Part shown: one piece after another, positions 34,159 to 43,066 of the stretch
Layout: every line of letters starts with the position of its first letter
How positions within the stretch are numbered: position 1 is the first letter of the stretch
DNA from: Companilactobacillus baiquanensis
Lineage (GTDB): Bacteria > Bacillota > Bacilli > Lactobacillales > Lactobacillaceae
DNA: 64,000 bases
Direction: 5' to 3'
NCBI RefSeq assembly: GCF_003946605.1
Contig: NZ_RHOQ01000002.1
Coordinates: 62,001 to 126,000, forward strand
The notes under the pieces: model-generated
The model's database searches: none
What the model saw: the letters and a program-made list of their open reading frames with translations, nothing else
What the model was told of the DNA's origin: nothing
Program-made: the position numbers and the translations under genes

Positions 34159-35673
34159 ATGAGTTTAAGTATAGATAAAGCTATCAGTTTACTAAAAGAG
34201 CATGATTTATTGGTTTCTAGTCAAATCAGTAATGATCAAGAAATTGTTAAAAATATCAGTTATAACTCAAAGGAAGATCAAACCGATGGAATCTTCTTTT
34301 GTAAAGGAAATAATTTTAAACCAGAGTACCTTCAACAAGCCTTAAATAAGGGCGTAAAAGTATATGTGGCAGAAAAAGAATTTGATAAAGAAACGGATCA
34401 TTTAATTGTTAATGATATTCAAAAATCATTGTCATTATTAAGTGCCGCATACTTTGGTAATCCAGAGAATGATTTATTTATAATCGCCTTTACTGGGACA
34501 AAAGGTAAAACAACAACGTCATATTTCACATATGATATGTTAAAACGTGCTTTCCCAGGTCAAGTGGCACTATTTTCAACAGTTGATCGAATCGTTGGAC
34601 CTAAGCCAGAAGATAAATTTAAATCTGATTTAACAACTCCTGAATCTTTAGATCTATTTAGAGATATGCATCGTGCCGTGAAAAATGGTGCAAAGTATTT
34701 AGTAATGGAAGTTTCATCTCAAGCTTATAAAAAGAACCGTGTATACGGCTTAACATTTGATATTGGTGGATTTTTAAACATTACTCCCGATCATATTGGT
34801 GAAAACGAGCATCCAACTTTTGCTGACTACTTATACTGTAAAAAACAATTACTAATAAATTCCAAAGTTAATATTATCAATCGTCAAACAAATGAATTCG
34901 AGACGGTTTATTCAGCAGCCAAGGAAACTAGTTCAGATGATCAAATTTATTTATTTGGACGTGAAGATGCTGATGTAAACATTACAAGTAAAGAAACAAC
35001 TTTAAGCGATAGTATTTTTGAACTTTCAGCAACTGATGATAAAGCTGAAAAGTTAGATCTAGCTGGCAAATACAAACTAGGTTTAGTTGGTGATTTCAAT
35101 GAGTTGAATGCTGCCGCCGCAATTATTGCCGCAAGAATTGCCAAAGTTGATCGAAAAGATATCGTTGAAGGTTTAAGAAGTGCTCGAGTTCCCGGTAGAA
35201 TGGAGCATATCAATACCAAAAATCACGGGACAATTTTTGTGGATTATGCCCATAATTATGCTAGTATGAAGGCTCTACTAGGATTCTTGCGTGAAGAGTA
35301 TCCTAAGTCAAAACTTAAAGTAGTTGTCGGCAGTCCAGGTAATAAAGGTGTATCACGCCGGGCCGGATTTGGTAAGGCATTAACGGAATCTGCTGATGCA
35401 GCAATTTTAACAACAGATGATCCAGCCTTTGAAGATCCAGCTGATATTTGTCGCCAAATTGATGAAAACATCGATCATTCTAAAGTTGACGTAAAGACAA
35501 TTATTGACCGTCCAAGCGCGATTCGTGAGATGATTGAGAACAGCAGCGGTGATGATATTGTGGTTTTAGCTGCTAAGGGTGACGATCCATATCAAAAAAT
35601 TAAAGGTGTAGATGTGCCTTATCCAACCGACACGGTAATTGCTAAAGGTATTTTGAAAGATATCGAGGGATAA
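34159..35673 (+). CDS. murE: UDP-MurNAc-L-Ala-D-Glu--L-lysine ligase
   Basis: MurE adds the third stem residue in the cytoplasm. The 504-residue protein has the ATP loop GTKGKTTT (113-120), the MEVSSQAY and ITPDHIGENEHPTF stretches and a C-terminal ligase domain. At the specificity position the sequence is DDPA rather than the DNPR of diaminopimelate enzymes, which points to L-lysine. That agrees with a Lys-type peptidoglycan. RBS is weak. The gene is followed after 4 bases by an aspartate/glutamate racemase. Confidence 0.9.
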   Translation: MSLSIDKAISLLKEHDLLVSSQISNDQEIVKNISYNSKEDQTDGIFFCKGNNFKPEYLQQALNKGVKVYVAEKEFDKETDHLIVNDIQKSLSLLSAAYFGNPENDLFIIAFTGTKGKTTTSYFTYDMLKRAFPGQVALFSTVDRIVGPKPEDKFKSDLTTPESLDLFRDMHRAVKNGAKYLVMEVSSQAYKKNRVYGLTFDIGGFLNITPDHIGENEHPTFADYLYCKKQLLINSKVNIINRQTNEFETVYSAAKETSSDDQIYLFGREDADVNITSKETTLSDSIFELSATDDKAEKLDLAGKYKLGLVGDFNELNAAAAIIAARIAKVDRKDIVEGLRSARVPGRMEHINTKNHGTIFVDYAHNYASMKALLGFLREEYPKSKLKVVVGSPGNKGVSRRAGFGKALTESADAAILTTDDPAFEDPADICRQIDENIDHSKVDVKTIIDRPSAIREMIENSSGDDIVVLAAKGDDPYQKIKGVDVPYPTDTVIAKGILKDIEG

Positions 35674-35677
35674 CAAT

Positions 35678-36412
35678 ATGAAGAAATTCTTTACAGTTAT
35701 TGGTGGAATGGGAACTCTTGCAACCGAGAGTTATATCCATCTATTGAACCAAAGAACCAATGCAAAAAAGGATCAAGATTATTTAGATTACATTATTGTA
35801 AATCACGCTACTGTACCTGATCGAACAGAACATATCTTAGATCACAGTAAGCCTAGCTTTTTACCTCCATTACTTGAAGATATTAAACAACAAAGTAAAC
35901 TTGATCCAGAGTTTATGGTGATCATTTGTAACACAGCACACTATTACTATAAGGAATTGCAGGCGGCAACTAAAATACCGTTGATTCATATGCCACATAT
36001 GGCAATTTCAGTTATGAAAAAGAAATACCCTAATGCTCGAATTGGTTTAATTGCTACAAAAGGTACGATCGAAGATCATATTTATGAAGATGAAATAAAG
36101 GCAGCTGGATTTGATTATTCTTTAGGCGATAAAGCAGTTCAAGACCAAGTTGAAAGCTTGATCTATGATGATATTAAAGAAAAAGGTGTCATGGATGCTG
36201 ATAAGTATCATGATATTTTAAAAACTATGCATGATAAATTTAATTGTGATGTGATAGTTTTGGGATGTACAGAATTATCTTATGCCCAAGAAAAGGCACC
36301 AGACCACGATTACAATGTAATTGATGCACAGAGTATTATTGTTGATAAATCTATTGAATATTCGAGAAAATTTAGAAGTGGTGAAAAAATCGATTTTGAT
36401 AAGATTTATTAA
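35678..36412 (+). CDS. racD: Aspartate/glutamate racemase family protein
   Basis: The 244-residue PLP-independent racemase has both catalytic Cys: Cys84 in IICNTAHY and one near 197 in LGCTELS, with the IGGMGTLATESY start of the aspartate racemase subfamily. Next to a lysine-type murE it probably makes D-aspartate for the D-Asp crossbridge typical of many lactobacilli with L-Lys-D-Asp peptidoglycan (inference). A separate D-aspartate ligase would be needed elsewhere. It could alternatively act on glutamate. Confidence 0.85.
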   Translation: MKKFFTVIGGMGTLATESYIHLLNQRTNAKKDQDYLDYIIVNHATVPDRTEHILDHSKPSFLPPLLEDIKQQSKLDPEFMVIICNTAHYYYKELQAATKIPLIHMPHMAISVMKKKYPNARIGLIATKGTIEDHIYEDEIKAAGFDYSLGDKAVQDQVESLIYDDIKEKGVMDADKYHDILKTMHDKFNCDVIVLGCTELSYAQEKAPDHDYNVIDAQSIIVDKSIEYSRKFRSGEKIDFDKIY

Positions 36413-36482
36413 TGTTTATTGTGAACTATTGAAATAAAATCTACCCCTTAGATACAATATACCTAACAGGGAGGTACCCGAA

Positions 36483-37031
36483 ATGTTTAAAAAATTATCA
36501 CTAGCTGCTGTTGCTCTTGCTTCCGTATCGCTTGCTGGATGTGCCAGTCAGCAATCTGCTGATACATCATCAGATTCAAATACTAAATCATCCAAAACTA
36601 GTAATTCTGCATCGAAAAAGACTACTAAAAAAGCAGCTACGAAGAGTAGTGCTCCAGTAAATAACTCATCAAGTAGCAGTAATGATGATAGTAATACTGG
36701 ATCACAGAACCAACAAAGTACAAATGATAAGACAACTTCAAGTACAAATTCTAATACTAGTGCCAATAATAATAGTTCTAGTAATGATCAAACAACGCAA
36801 TCTAATAGTCAAAATTCTGTAAATATAACAACTGCTGATCAGGCAGCTTCATATTTAGGAACTGCTCTAGCAGCAACTTATGATCGTTCTACAACACAGT
36901 ATGTTTCAAATGGTAAAGTAACTTGGAACAATGTTGAAGGATATCAAGTAAATGTTTATAGCAAAGATTCTGACTCACCATTAGGAAGTTATTTAGTACC
37001 TGCAAATGGTCAATATTTCCAAATTTGGTAA
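36483..37031 (+). CDS. Ser/Asn/Thr-rich lipoprotein
   Basis: The 182-residue product has a lipoprotein signal peptide with lipobox LAGC (Cys20), a spacer of about 90 residues almost entirely Ser, Asn, Thr, Gln and Lys, and a C-terminal domain of about 65 residues (from TTADQAASYLG to FQIW). The long unordered spacer should let the domain reach through the wall. The domain is not recognised. The gene has a GGGAGG site and its own promoter region, and a hairpin lies downstream. Confidence 0.75.
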   Translation: MFKKLSLAAVALASVSLAGCASQQSADTSSDSNTKSSKTSNSASKKTTKKAATKSSAPVNNSSSSSNDDSNTGSQNQQSTNDKTTSSTNSNTSANNNSSSNDQTTQSNSQNSVNITTADQAASYLGTALAATYDRSTTQYVSNGKVTWNNVEGYQVNVYSKDSDSPLGSYLVPANGQYFQIW

Positions 37032-37040
37032 CAGTTTGAT

Positions 37041-37128
37041 TTGCCATAATTGAAATAATCATATAATATGCATAGGGCATAGTATGTCCTCAATGTTAGA
37101 GGTCTGAACTTTGTTCAGACCTCTATTA
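37041..37128 (+). promoter_or_regulatory. Promoter and hairpin leader of the Zn/Mn-type ABC genes
   Basis: TATAAT (37062-37067), with TTGCCA 15 bases upstream, lies after the lipoprotein gene. Downstream AGGGCA (37074-37079) pairs TGTCCT (37085-37090), and AGAGGTCTGAAC (37098-37109) pairs GTTCAGACCTCT (37113-37124) followed by a T-rich run. The second hairpin is terminator-like and sits between this promoter and the ABC start, so it may be an attenuator. Confidence 0.5.
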
Positions 37129-37153
37129 CTTTTTTATGGAAAGGGAAAATTCA

Positions 37154-37825
37154 GTGATTGAAGCAAAAAATCTAGAGAAACGATTTGGTAAGCAATTAGT
37201 TTTTAAAGACGTTAATTTTAAAATAAATGACGGTGAATTTATTAGTTTGATCGGACATAATGGATCTGGTAAAACAACACTAGTTAAAATCATGATGGGA
37301 CTTGAGAAAAAAAGTGATGGCGAGATATTGATCGATAAGAAACAGACTATTGGTTATGTACCGCAGTTTCGTAATATTGATTTAGATTATCCATTAGATA
37401 TTGAACAATTCGTTCGCTTAAATTTAAAGTGGAAGTTTAGCGCAAGTAAACGTCATGAGGATAACGAATTAGTAAATGAAATTCTTGAAAAAACTCATTT
37501 GACAGAATTGAAGAATCGACCTTTAGGTTTAGCCTCTGGTGGTGAAAAGCAAAAGGCTTATTTAGCCCAATCACTTTTGAATGATCCAAAGATTTTGATC
37601 CTTGATGAATCCACTGCCAGTTTGGACGTAGAAGTAAAAATGCAATTGATGGATCTGGTTCAGGAATTAAATAAAAAATTTAAATTAACAGTTATTTTTA
37701 TTACACATGACTATGAATTATCAAAGAAATATACTAAAAGAGCATTGTTCTTTGCAAATAAGACGATCAAACCAATTAGTATTGATGATGTATCAGAAGA
37801 CATGTTTGAGTTAGGTGGTAGATAA
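37154..37825 (+). CDS. Metal ABC transporter ATPase (ZnuC/MntB-like)
   Basis: This ATPase subunit of about 223 residues has Walker A GHNGSGKTT, a signature ASGGEKQ and Walker B ILILDES. Together with the permease gene it forms a Zn2+/Mn2+ type importer. I chose the GTG at 37154 (MIEAKNLEKRFG) since AAGGG lies 8 bases before it; an ATG at 37136 lies upstream of that site. No substrate-binding lipoprotein of the ZnuA type is adjacent, so the solute receptor must be encoded elsewhere. Confidence 0.82.
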   Translation: MIEAKNLEKRFGKQLVFKDVNFKINDGEFISLIGHNGSGKTTLVKIMMGLEKKSDGEILIDKKQTIGYVPQFRNIDLDYPLDIEQFVRLNLKWKFSASKRHEDNELVNEILEKTHLTELKNRPLGLASGGEKQKAYLAQSLLNDPKILILDESTASLDVEVKMQLMDLVQELNKKFKLTVIFITHDYELSKKYTKRALFFANKTIKPISIDDVSEDMFELGGR

Positions 37826-37826
37826 A

Positions 37827-38624
37827 ATGTTTGGTTATGAATTTATGAGGGAAGCCTTTATTGCCAGTACCTTTATCGCTATAACAGCCGGAATAGTTGG
37901 GGTTTTTGTAGTCTCAAGAAATATGTCATTTTTATCGCATACACTATCAGAAATCGGATTTGCCGGAGCATCATTTGGCGTTTTGATCGGGATCTCGCCT
38001 TTAGCGGGGATGATTTTATTTACGATGGTCAGTTCTATTGCGGTTGGTAGTTTAAGTAGTGAATCGTCAAGGCGTGAAGCTTCTATAAGTACGATCTCGT
38101 CACTATTTATTGGTTTGGGAATCTTATTTTTATCGTTATCATCACAATCTAGCAGTTATGCAACGAATATCTTGTTTGGTAGTATTGTTGGTATCAGTAC
38201 TAAAGAAGTTCAACAGTTGATGATTTTGGCGGTTGTTGTTATTTTGATTATTTTAGTATTTTATAAATCGTTAACGTTTGATTCTTTTGATCACATCGGC
38301 GCACGTGCTGCTGGTCTTAAAACGAGATTATTGTCAGTAATATTTTTGATCACTCTAGCACTTAGTGTCAGTATTGGTTCGCAAATTGTAGGTTCAATGT
38401 TAGTTTTCGTCTTATTAACTCTTCCTGGCGCAACGGCGAGATATTTGGTACACTCAGTTCCAAAGTTAATTATGGTATCAGTCGGTTTATCTCTAGCAGG
38501 CGTTTGGTTAGGATTATACTTAGCCTTTGTTACTAATTGGCCTGTGACGTTCTTTATTTCGTCGTTTGAAGTGATTGTTTACTTCTTAGGACTAAGTTAT
38601 AAGAACTGGAAATTAAACCACTAG
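37827..38624 (+). CDS. Metal ABC transporter permease (ZnuB family)
   Basis: The permease has about eight to nine helices typical of the ABC-3 family (start FMREAFIASTFIAITAGIVGVFVV; the SFLSHTLSEIGFAG stretch with its cytoplasmic coupling region). It starts 1 base after the ATPase stop, with AGGTGG as RBS. The function is import of Zn2+ or Mn2+ across the cytoplasmic membrane together with the ATPase. Zn/Mn choice cannot be read from the sequence. Confidence 0.85.
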   Translation: MFGYEFMREAFIASTFIAITAGIVGVFVVSRNMSFLSHTLSEIGFAGASFGVLIGISPLAGMILFTMVSSIAVGSLSSESSRREASISTISSLFIGLGILFLSLSSQSSSYATNILFGSIVGISTKEVQQLMILAVVVILIILVFYKSLTFDSFDHIGARAAGLKTRLLSVIFLITLALSVSIGSQIVGSMLVFVLLTLPGATARYLVHSVPKLIMVSVGLSLAGVWLGLYLAFVTNWPVTFFISSFEVIVYFLGLSYKNWKLNH

Positions 38625-38642
38625 GAGAACTGGAAGTTAATT

Positions 38643-39065
38643 ATGGAAGAATTATGGAATAAATATAAAGATACGATCCCCTATTTATTTTTTGGAGTTC
38701 TAACAACGATTGTAAATATCGTTGGTTTTTGGTTCTTCAATTATGTAGCCGGACTAAATTATCAAATTGCTAATATTATTGCCTATTTTTTGTCAGTTGT
38801 ATTTGCATATGTAACTAATAAGTTGTGGGTTTTTGATTCACATACCGATACAACCAAGGCCTTTTTATTGGAAATGGGTTCATTCTTCTTATTCCGTGGC
38901 GGATCATGGGTAATCGACCAAGGAACAATGACGATCGGTGTTTCACTTCTACATATGAACGATTTAATTGTTAAATTCATCGCTAATGTAGTCGTGGTAA
39001 TTTTGAATTATATTTTTAGTAAGTTTATTATCTTTAGAAAAAAAGAAAAATTAGATGGAAAATAA
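38643..39065 (+). CDS. GtrA-family membrane protein
   Basis: The 140-residue protein has four hydrophobic helices and the GtrA hallmark pattern (PYLFFGVLTTIVN, YFLSVVFAYVTNKLWVF, NYIFSKFIIF). GtrA proteins are thought to flip or assist transfer of undecaprenyl-phosphate-linked sugars used for wall polymer glycosylation. It follows the metal permease by 18 bases and may be co-transcribed although the functions seem unrelated. A second GtrA gene lies at 47092. Confidence 0.85.
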   Translation: MEELWNKYKDTIPYLFFGVLTTIVNIVGFWFFNYVAGLNYQIANIIAYFLSVVFAYVTNKLWVFDSHTDTTKAFLLEMGSFFLFRGGSWVIDQGTMTIGVSLLHMNDLIVKFIANVVVVILNYIFSKFIIFRKKEKLDGK

Positions 39066-39077
39066 ATGTAATTAAAT

Positions 39078-39108
39078 AAAACCAGTAATCCAAGCGGATT
39101 ACTGGTTT
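39078..39108. terminator. Bidirectional terminator
   Basis: ACCAGTAATCC-AAGC-GGATTACTGGT, an 11-bp stem flanked by A- and T-runs, between convergent gtrA and ROK kinase genes. It shares its core with terminators at 914, 22740 and 50772. Confidence 0.9.
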
Positions 39109-39110
39109 TA

Positions 39111-39989
39111 TTATTCTACAGTTTTCATTTCACGAATTGCTAAGGCAAAATCTCCTAAAGTTGCCGATCCGTTATTTTTTACGAGTGGCATAGTAATATA
39201 TTTATCTAATTCAGGTACTTCAACGTAATTATTCAATAGTTCTTGAAATTGACTACGAACTTTAACTAAGAAGGCCTCACTAACAACGCCGCCACCGAAG
39301 ACAATCTTGTCAGGTCTAAGGATCAGCGTTACTTGAATTGCTGCTTGGGCAACATAATATGCCATGATATCCCATGTGTTATCAGTCATTGGCACGTCTT
39401 TACCAGGTTTTCCTAGTCTGGCATCAAAAGTTGGACCAGCGACTAATCCCTCTAGACAGTCACCGTGAAAAGGACAAATGCCTTTAAAATCTAAATCATC
39501 AGGATGTCTTTTTAGTAAAGTGTGTCCCATTTCAGGATGTCCCATGCCGCCAACAAATTTTCCATCAAAAATTGCTCCTGCGCCGACTCCTGTACCGATC
39601 GTGTAATAGACTAAAGAATTGATTTTTTCATTTGTCAAAGTGGACATAACGTATTCTCCATAAGCTGATCCATTGACGTCAGTTGTCCAAAACATTGGAA
39701 TATTCAATTCTTTCTTTAGCGTACCGATAAAGTCAGTGTCCTGCCAATTAGGTTTAGGGGTTGATGTAATATAACCGTATTTTGGTGAATTTTTACGTAA
39801 TTCGATGGGTCCAAATGATGCAATTCCTAAGGCTTCGATATCGAATTGTTTAAAATAATCAATCGACTTTTGTAGAGTTTCTTTTGGTGTAGTGGTTGGG
39901 AAATGGATACTATCTTTAATACGATAATCTTCATCACCAACGGCACAAACGAATTTTGTACCTCCGGCTTCGATACTTCCAACTAGCAT
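39111..39989 (-). CDS. ROK-family fructokinase
   Basis: The 292-residue kinase has the ROK ATP-binding start GSIEAGGTKFVCAVG, the catalytic region TTDVNGSAYGE, and the zinc motif GHPEMGHTLLKRHPDD...CPFHGDCLEGL. It should phosphorylate fructose (possibly also mannose) in the cytoplasm. No sucrose or fructose transport gene is adjacent, so it may be a general fructokinase. Start ATG at 39989 follows GGAGGG. It ends 3 bases from a bidirectional terminator. Confidence 0.88.
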   Translation of the reverse strand: MLVGSIEAGGTKFVCAVGDEDYRIKDSIHFPTTTPKETLQKSIDYFKQFDIEALGIASFGPIELRKNSPKYGYITSTPKPNWQDTDFIGTLKKELNIPMFWTTDVNGSAYGEYVMSTLTNEKINSLVYYTIGTGVGAGAIFDGKFVGGMGHPEMGHTLLKRHPDDLDFKGICPFHGDCLEGLVAGPTFDARLGKPGKDVPMTDNTWDIMAYYVAQAAIQVTLILRPDKIVFGGGVVSEAFLVKVRSQFQELLNNYVEVPELDKYITMPLVKNNGSATLGDFALAIREMKTVE

Positions 39990-40010
39990 AGAATGCCCTC
40001 CATAAGTTTA

Positions 40011-41618
40011 CTAATAGATTTCTGTTCCACGTATTTCTTTAATAACTTTAAGTGATCCGTCTTTATAAGCTAAGAAGCCATAGACGATAATTCCAATTAC
40101 GGCACAGATCGACAAAATTATCGTAGCACCAATTTTAGTATTGCTATTAATAACTTTTGTTAGTAAGAAATCCGCACCATAAACGATCACTAACATTACA
40201 GCAGAATCAAAAACGATTTTAAGTAGTTTTATACCGAGTGTTTTATCAACAATATTATATTGCTTATTAATTATTCTAAAGGCGAAGTGCCCCATGATCA
40301 TAAAGGCGACAGTTGTAGCAACTACAGGTCCAAATGCTCCTATGTAGATAGTTAATGGGTACTGTAGGACAACTTTGATCAAATAAGCTAAAGCTAAATA
40401 AATCATTGAAGTTTTAGTACGGCCATCTACTTGTAAAACATTTTCCAAAATCATAAAGACACAATAGAATAAGGCTTCAGCACATGATACGATCAGGATT
40501 CTTGTACCTAGGACACTAGTACCGTAAAAGACGGTCCAAAGCTGACTGCCAATACCGATCATACCAAAGGCTGCAGGTAGCGTGATAAAAATAGTAAATT
40601 GTACGATGTTGCGCAACAGTTTTTGAATATCTTTTTGTTTAGCTTTACGACTGATCAGTGCTGATAAAGCAGGGATGATCGTAGCTGAAACTGAGATTGC
40701 TAAAGATACTAAAACCATGATCAGCTTGTTAGCTTGGAAACCAAACATAGCATATAAATTATCGATCGTTCGCTGACTAGCGTGGATCACATTTTGATAG
40801 ATCCAGACAAAAGTCGTCTGATCAAATAATTGTAAAACAGTCATGATGGTATCAACTAAAAGAAACGGCAGGGCTGATTTTATCATTGAGCCAAAGTTAA
40901 CTTGAGTCAATCTACTATCAGGAACTTCAGCAGATGTCTTAATATCCTTTTCGGGAATTGATTTACGAACACGATGTCTCATCCAGATCAAGAAAGCATA
41001 TGCCAGTGTTGCACCAATAAACGAGGCAAAAGTTGATTGGTTAACAGCACTCATATAGCTGCCCTTTTGTAAAATCATGATCGTATATGTGGCATAGAGC
41101 ATGTAAGCAACACGGGCGATTTGCTCAATAACTTGTGAAAAGGCTGAGAATGAAATAAAGGCATAGCCTTGAATATATCCACGCATAATACCTAAGGCTG
41201 GGATAATAAGAATTGCTATACTCAAATATTTGATAGGCGTTATAACACGCATATCGCCAGCCGCAAAGATGATCGCAACATATTTAGCGCCAAAGAACAT
41301 AAATCCGGCCAAAACGATACCGACTAAAGTCATATACAGAGTATATTTTTTTAGTAGTTTTTCACTTTGATCATAACGGCCTAAAGCATTATGAGCTGCG
41401 ACTTCTTTAGAAATAGCTGATGGTATCCCAGCTGTCGCAATAATCAGGAACAAATTATAAATATTGTAAACTTTCCCATATAAGGCGTTAGCAGCGCCCA
41501 GGGCAATCGGCCCGATCCAAATATTCCAAGGAATAATGTAGACAACGGCCAGAATCCTTGAGAAAATACCGCTGATTGAAATCCAAAGTGAACTTTTAAG
41601 TAGTGAATCTTTTTTCAT
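40011..41618 (-). CDS. MOP-superfamily flippase (SpoVB/MurJ-like)
   Basis: The 535-residue protein has about 14 hydrophobic helices and starts KKDSLLKSSLWISISGIFSR, as polysaccharide transporter/MurJ-type flippases of Firmicutes do. Likely roles are export of lipid II or another undecaprenyl-linked oligosaccharide. Context does not decide: the ROK kinase lies downstream after 21 bases and a DUF1304 protein upstream. Several lactobacilli carry multiple paralogues. Confidence 0.82.
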   Translation of the reverse strand: MKKDSLLKSSLWISISGIFSRILAVVYIIPWNIWIGPIALGAANALYGKVYNIYNLFLIIATAGIPSAISKEVAAHNALGRYDQSEKLLKKYTLYMTLVGIVLAGFMFFGAKYVAIIFAAGDMRVITPIKYLSIAILIIPALGIMRGYIQGYAFISFSAFSQVIEQIARVAYMLYATYTIMILQKGSYMSAVNQSTFASFIGATLAYAFLIWMRHRVRKSIPEKDIKTSAEVPDSRLTQVNFGSMIKSALPFLLVDTIMTVLQLFDQTTFVWIYQNVIHASQRTIDNLYAMFGFQANKLIMVLVSLAISVSATIIPALSALISRKAKQKDIQKLLRNIVQFTIFITLPAAFGMIGIGSQLWTVFYGTSVLGTRILIVSCAEALFYCVFMILENVLQVDGRTKTSMIYLALAYLIKVVLQYPLTIYIGAFGPVVATTVAFMIMGHFAFRIINKQYNIVDKTLGIKLLKIVFDSAVMLVIVYGADFLLTKVINSNTKIGATIILSICAVIGIIVYGFLAYKDGSLKVIKEIRGTEIY

Positions 41619-41648
41619 TGAAAGTACCCATTTCTATAATCAAAATTT

Positions 41649-42017
41649 CTAGTAAAAAAGTGCAACTAAAATTAAAGCAACTAGTGCAGGTAATCCTTGT
41701 AAGAATAAAATTTTCTTAGTAGCAGTAAAAGCACCATAGACAGCAACGATAATAATATAAATCATTAATAGAATTAAAATCGTTTTTAAAACGGCACCAG
41801 TAAAGAAAAGGATCATAGCTAGGATCAATATTCCAAACATACCATTGTAAATACCTTGATTTGACAAGGCAATTTGAGCGCTTTTTTGTTTAACGAAGTC
41901 TTCTGACATGTCGAAGGCCTCCGCTTGTGTTTTAGGTGAAGCAAATATTTCTAATATAGCGATGCCGATATGTTCAACGGCGACTAGTGCCACTATAAAA
42001 AGTGTCAATATTTCCAT
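41649..42017 (-). CDS. DUF1304 membrane protein
   Basis: The 122-residue four-helix protein (first helix with VEHIGIAILEIF) matches the DUF1304 family. It faces a divergent TetR-family regulator across 178 bases that include a large palindrome, a pairing often seen in Bacilli, so TetR control is likely. The biochemical role is unknown; a transport-like function in stress response has been guessed for the family. Confidence 0.8.
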   Translation of the reverse strand: MEILTLFIVALVAVEHIGIAILEIFASPKTQAEAFDMSEDFVKQKSAQIALSNQGIYNGMFGILILAMILFFTGAVLKTILILLMIYIIIVAVYGAFTATKKILFLQGLPALVALILVALFY

Positions 42018-42103
42018 ATTGAATATCTCCTTTAAATATAGTTAATATCTTAAACTGTTTTATTAATTGATACAATAATTCCTTGATTTTTCAATGTATA
42101 CCA

Positions 42104-42131
42104 ATTTGTCAAAAAATGTTTTTTAACAAAT
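42104..42131. promoter_or_regulatory. Candidate TetR operator
   Basis: ATTTGTCAAAAAA (42104-42116) and TTTTTTAACAAAT (42119-42131) form a 28-base palindrome with one mismatch and a 2-base centre between divergent tetR and DUF1304 genes. The minus strand contains TTGACA at 42107-42112, so binding would occlude the DUF1304 promoter. Confidence 0.65.
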
Positions 42132-42195
42132 AAAATTATGATATTCTTATCTTTGAGAAGGTTTCCTATAAATAAACTCTGCAGGGGATAATATC

Positions 42196-42750
42196 ATGAA
42201 TACGACAAAAGCGTCTTTAGCTAATGCATTAATGAATATCCTTAAAACCAAGCCATTCAATAAAATCACGGTAAGAAATGTCGTTGATGAATGTGGATTG
42301 ACCAGACAAACTTTTTACAATCATTTTGGTGATATGTATGAACTGGTCGAATGGACATGTCTGCAGGCTATCAAGGAATCACTCCAAGATAACTGTGATT
42401 ATGATCACTGGCAAAAAGGTCTTTATAAATTGATGCTAGCTATTAAAAAGAATTCATTACTAGTAAACAATATGCAACGATCTGATAACCGAGATATATT
42501 GGTTAGATATATCTATAAAATAATTAATAACTATGTGACAACAGTTGTCGAAAAACAATCCTACGGGCTAAATATTAGCTCTGAAGACAAAGGTTTAGTT
42601 GCGCATTTTTACAGTTTAGCTTTCATTGCCATTATCGTTGAATGGATAAAGAACGATATGAGAGCTGATCCGAAAGAAGTATCAGAAAAAATCGGGACTT
42701 TATTAAAAGGTAATTTCCGAAATGATTTGGAAAAATACGATAGGTCTTAA
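42196..42750 (+). CDS. TetR-family regulator
   Basis: The 184-residue protein has an N-terminal TetR HTH (ITVRNVVDECGLTRQTFYNHFGDMYEL) and a ligand domain resembling the DhaS-type C-terminal domain. It is expected to repress its divergent DUF1304 neighbour and itself through the 28-base palindrome. The ligand is unknown. The GCAGGGG stretch precedes the ATG. Confidence 0.85.
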   Translation: MNTTKASLANALMNILKTKPFNKITVRNVVDECGLTRQTFYNHFGDMYELVEWTCLQAIKESLQDNCDYDHWQKGLYKLMLAIKKNSLLVNNMQRSDNRDILVRYIYKIINNYVTTVVEKQSYGLNISSEDKGLVAHFYSLAFIAIIVEWIKNDMRADPKEVSEKIGTLLKGNFRNDLEKYDRS

Positions 42751-42828
42751 TTAATTTATTATTTTTTACAAATACGGTAATTTGTAAATTGTATAAATTT
42801 TAAGATAGATTTATTGTATATATGTAGG

Positions 42829-43062
42829 GCAGGGCAATGGAAATTATGTGTCTTTTGACAAGCAAGATATGTAATTTCTCATTGGGTAACACCGGCTCTT
42901 AGATCACTTTTTCTTTTCTGATTAAAGGTATGTTTAGCAGTCACATCACTCGTATCTAATATCTTACACACCATAAATTTATAATTTCATAATTCTATCG
43001 CAATGCGGTGGGCTGCTAATACCTTGCACCAAATAGGACCTAAGACGTTATCTTAGGTCCTT
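42829..43062 (+). ncRNA. Candidate structured small RNA with its own terminator
   Basis: Between convergent genes lies about 230 bases without a plausible ORF. CAATGGAAATTATGTGTCTT pairs with AAGATATGTAATTTCTCATTG-like sequence (with G-U pairs, loop near 42867), and GGTAT..TTAGCAG.CAC near 42926-42946 pairs GTG..CTGCTAATACC near 43009-43023. A strong terminator, AGGACCTAAGA-CGTTA-TCTTAGGTCCT plus T-run (43035-43066), follows. The pairs with mismatches preserved by wobble suggest RNA selection. It has no recognisable signature of tmRNA, RNase P RNA or SRP RNA. Confidence 0.45.
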
Positions 43063-43066
43063 TTTT
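43035..43066. terminator. Bidirectional terminator
   Basis: An 11-bp perfect stem AGGACCTAAGA/TCTTAGGTCCT with loop CGTTA and a T-run. It closes the candidate RNA (+) and, weakly, the MazG-like gene (-). Confidence 0.9.

Noticed and set aside
42829..43062. tmRNA, RNase P RNA or SRP RNA in the candidate ncRNA
   Set aside because: Their conserved cores are not visible. 6S RNA could not be confirmed or excluded without a covariance search.
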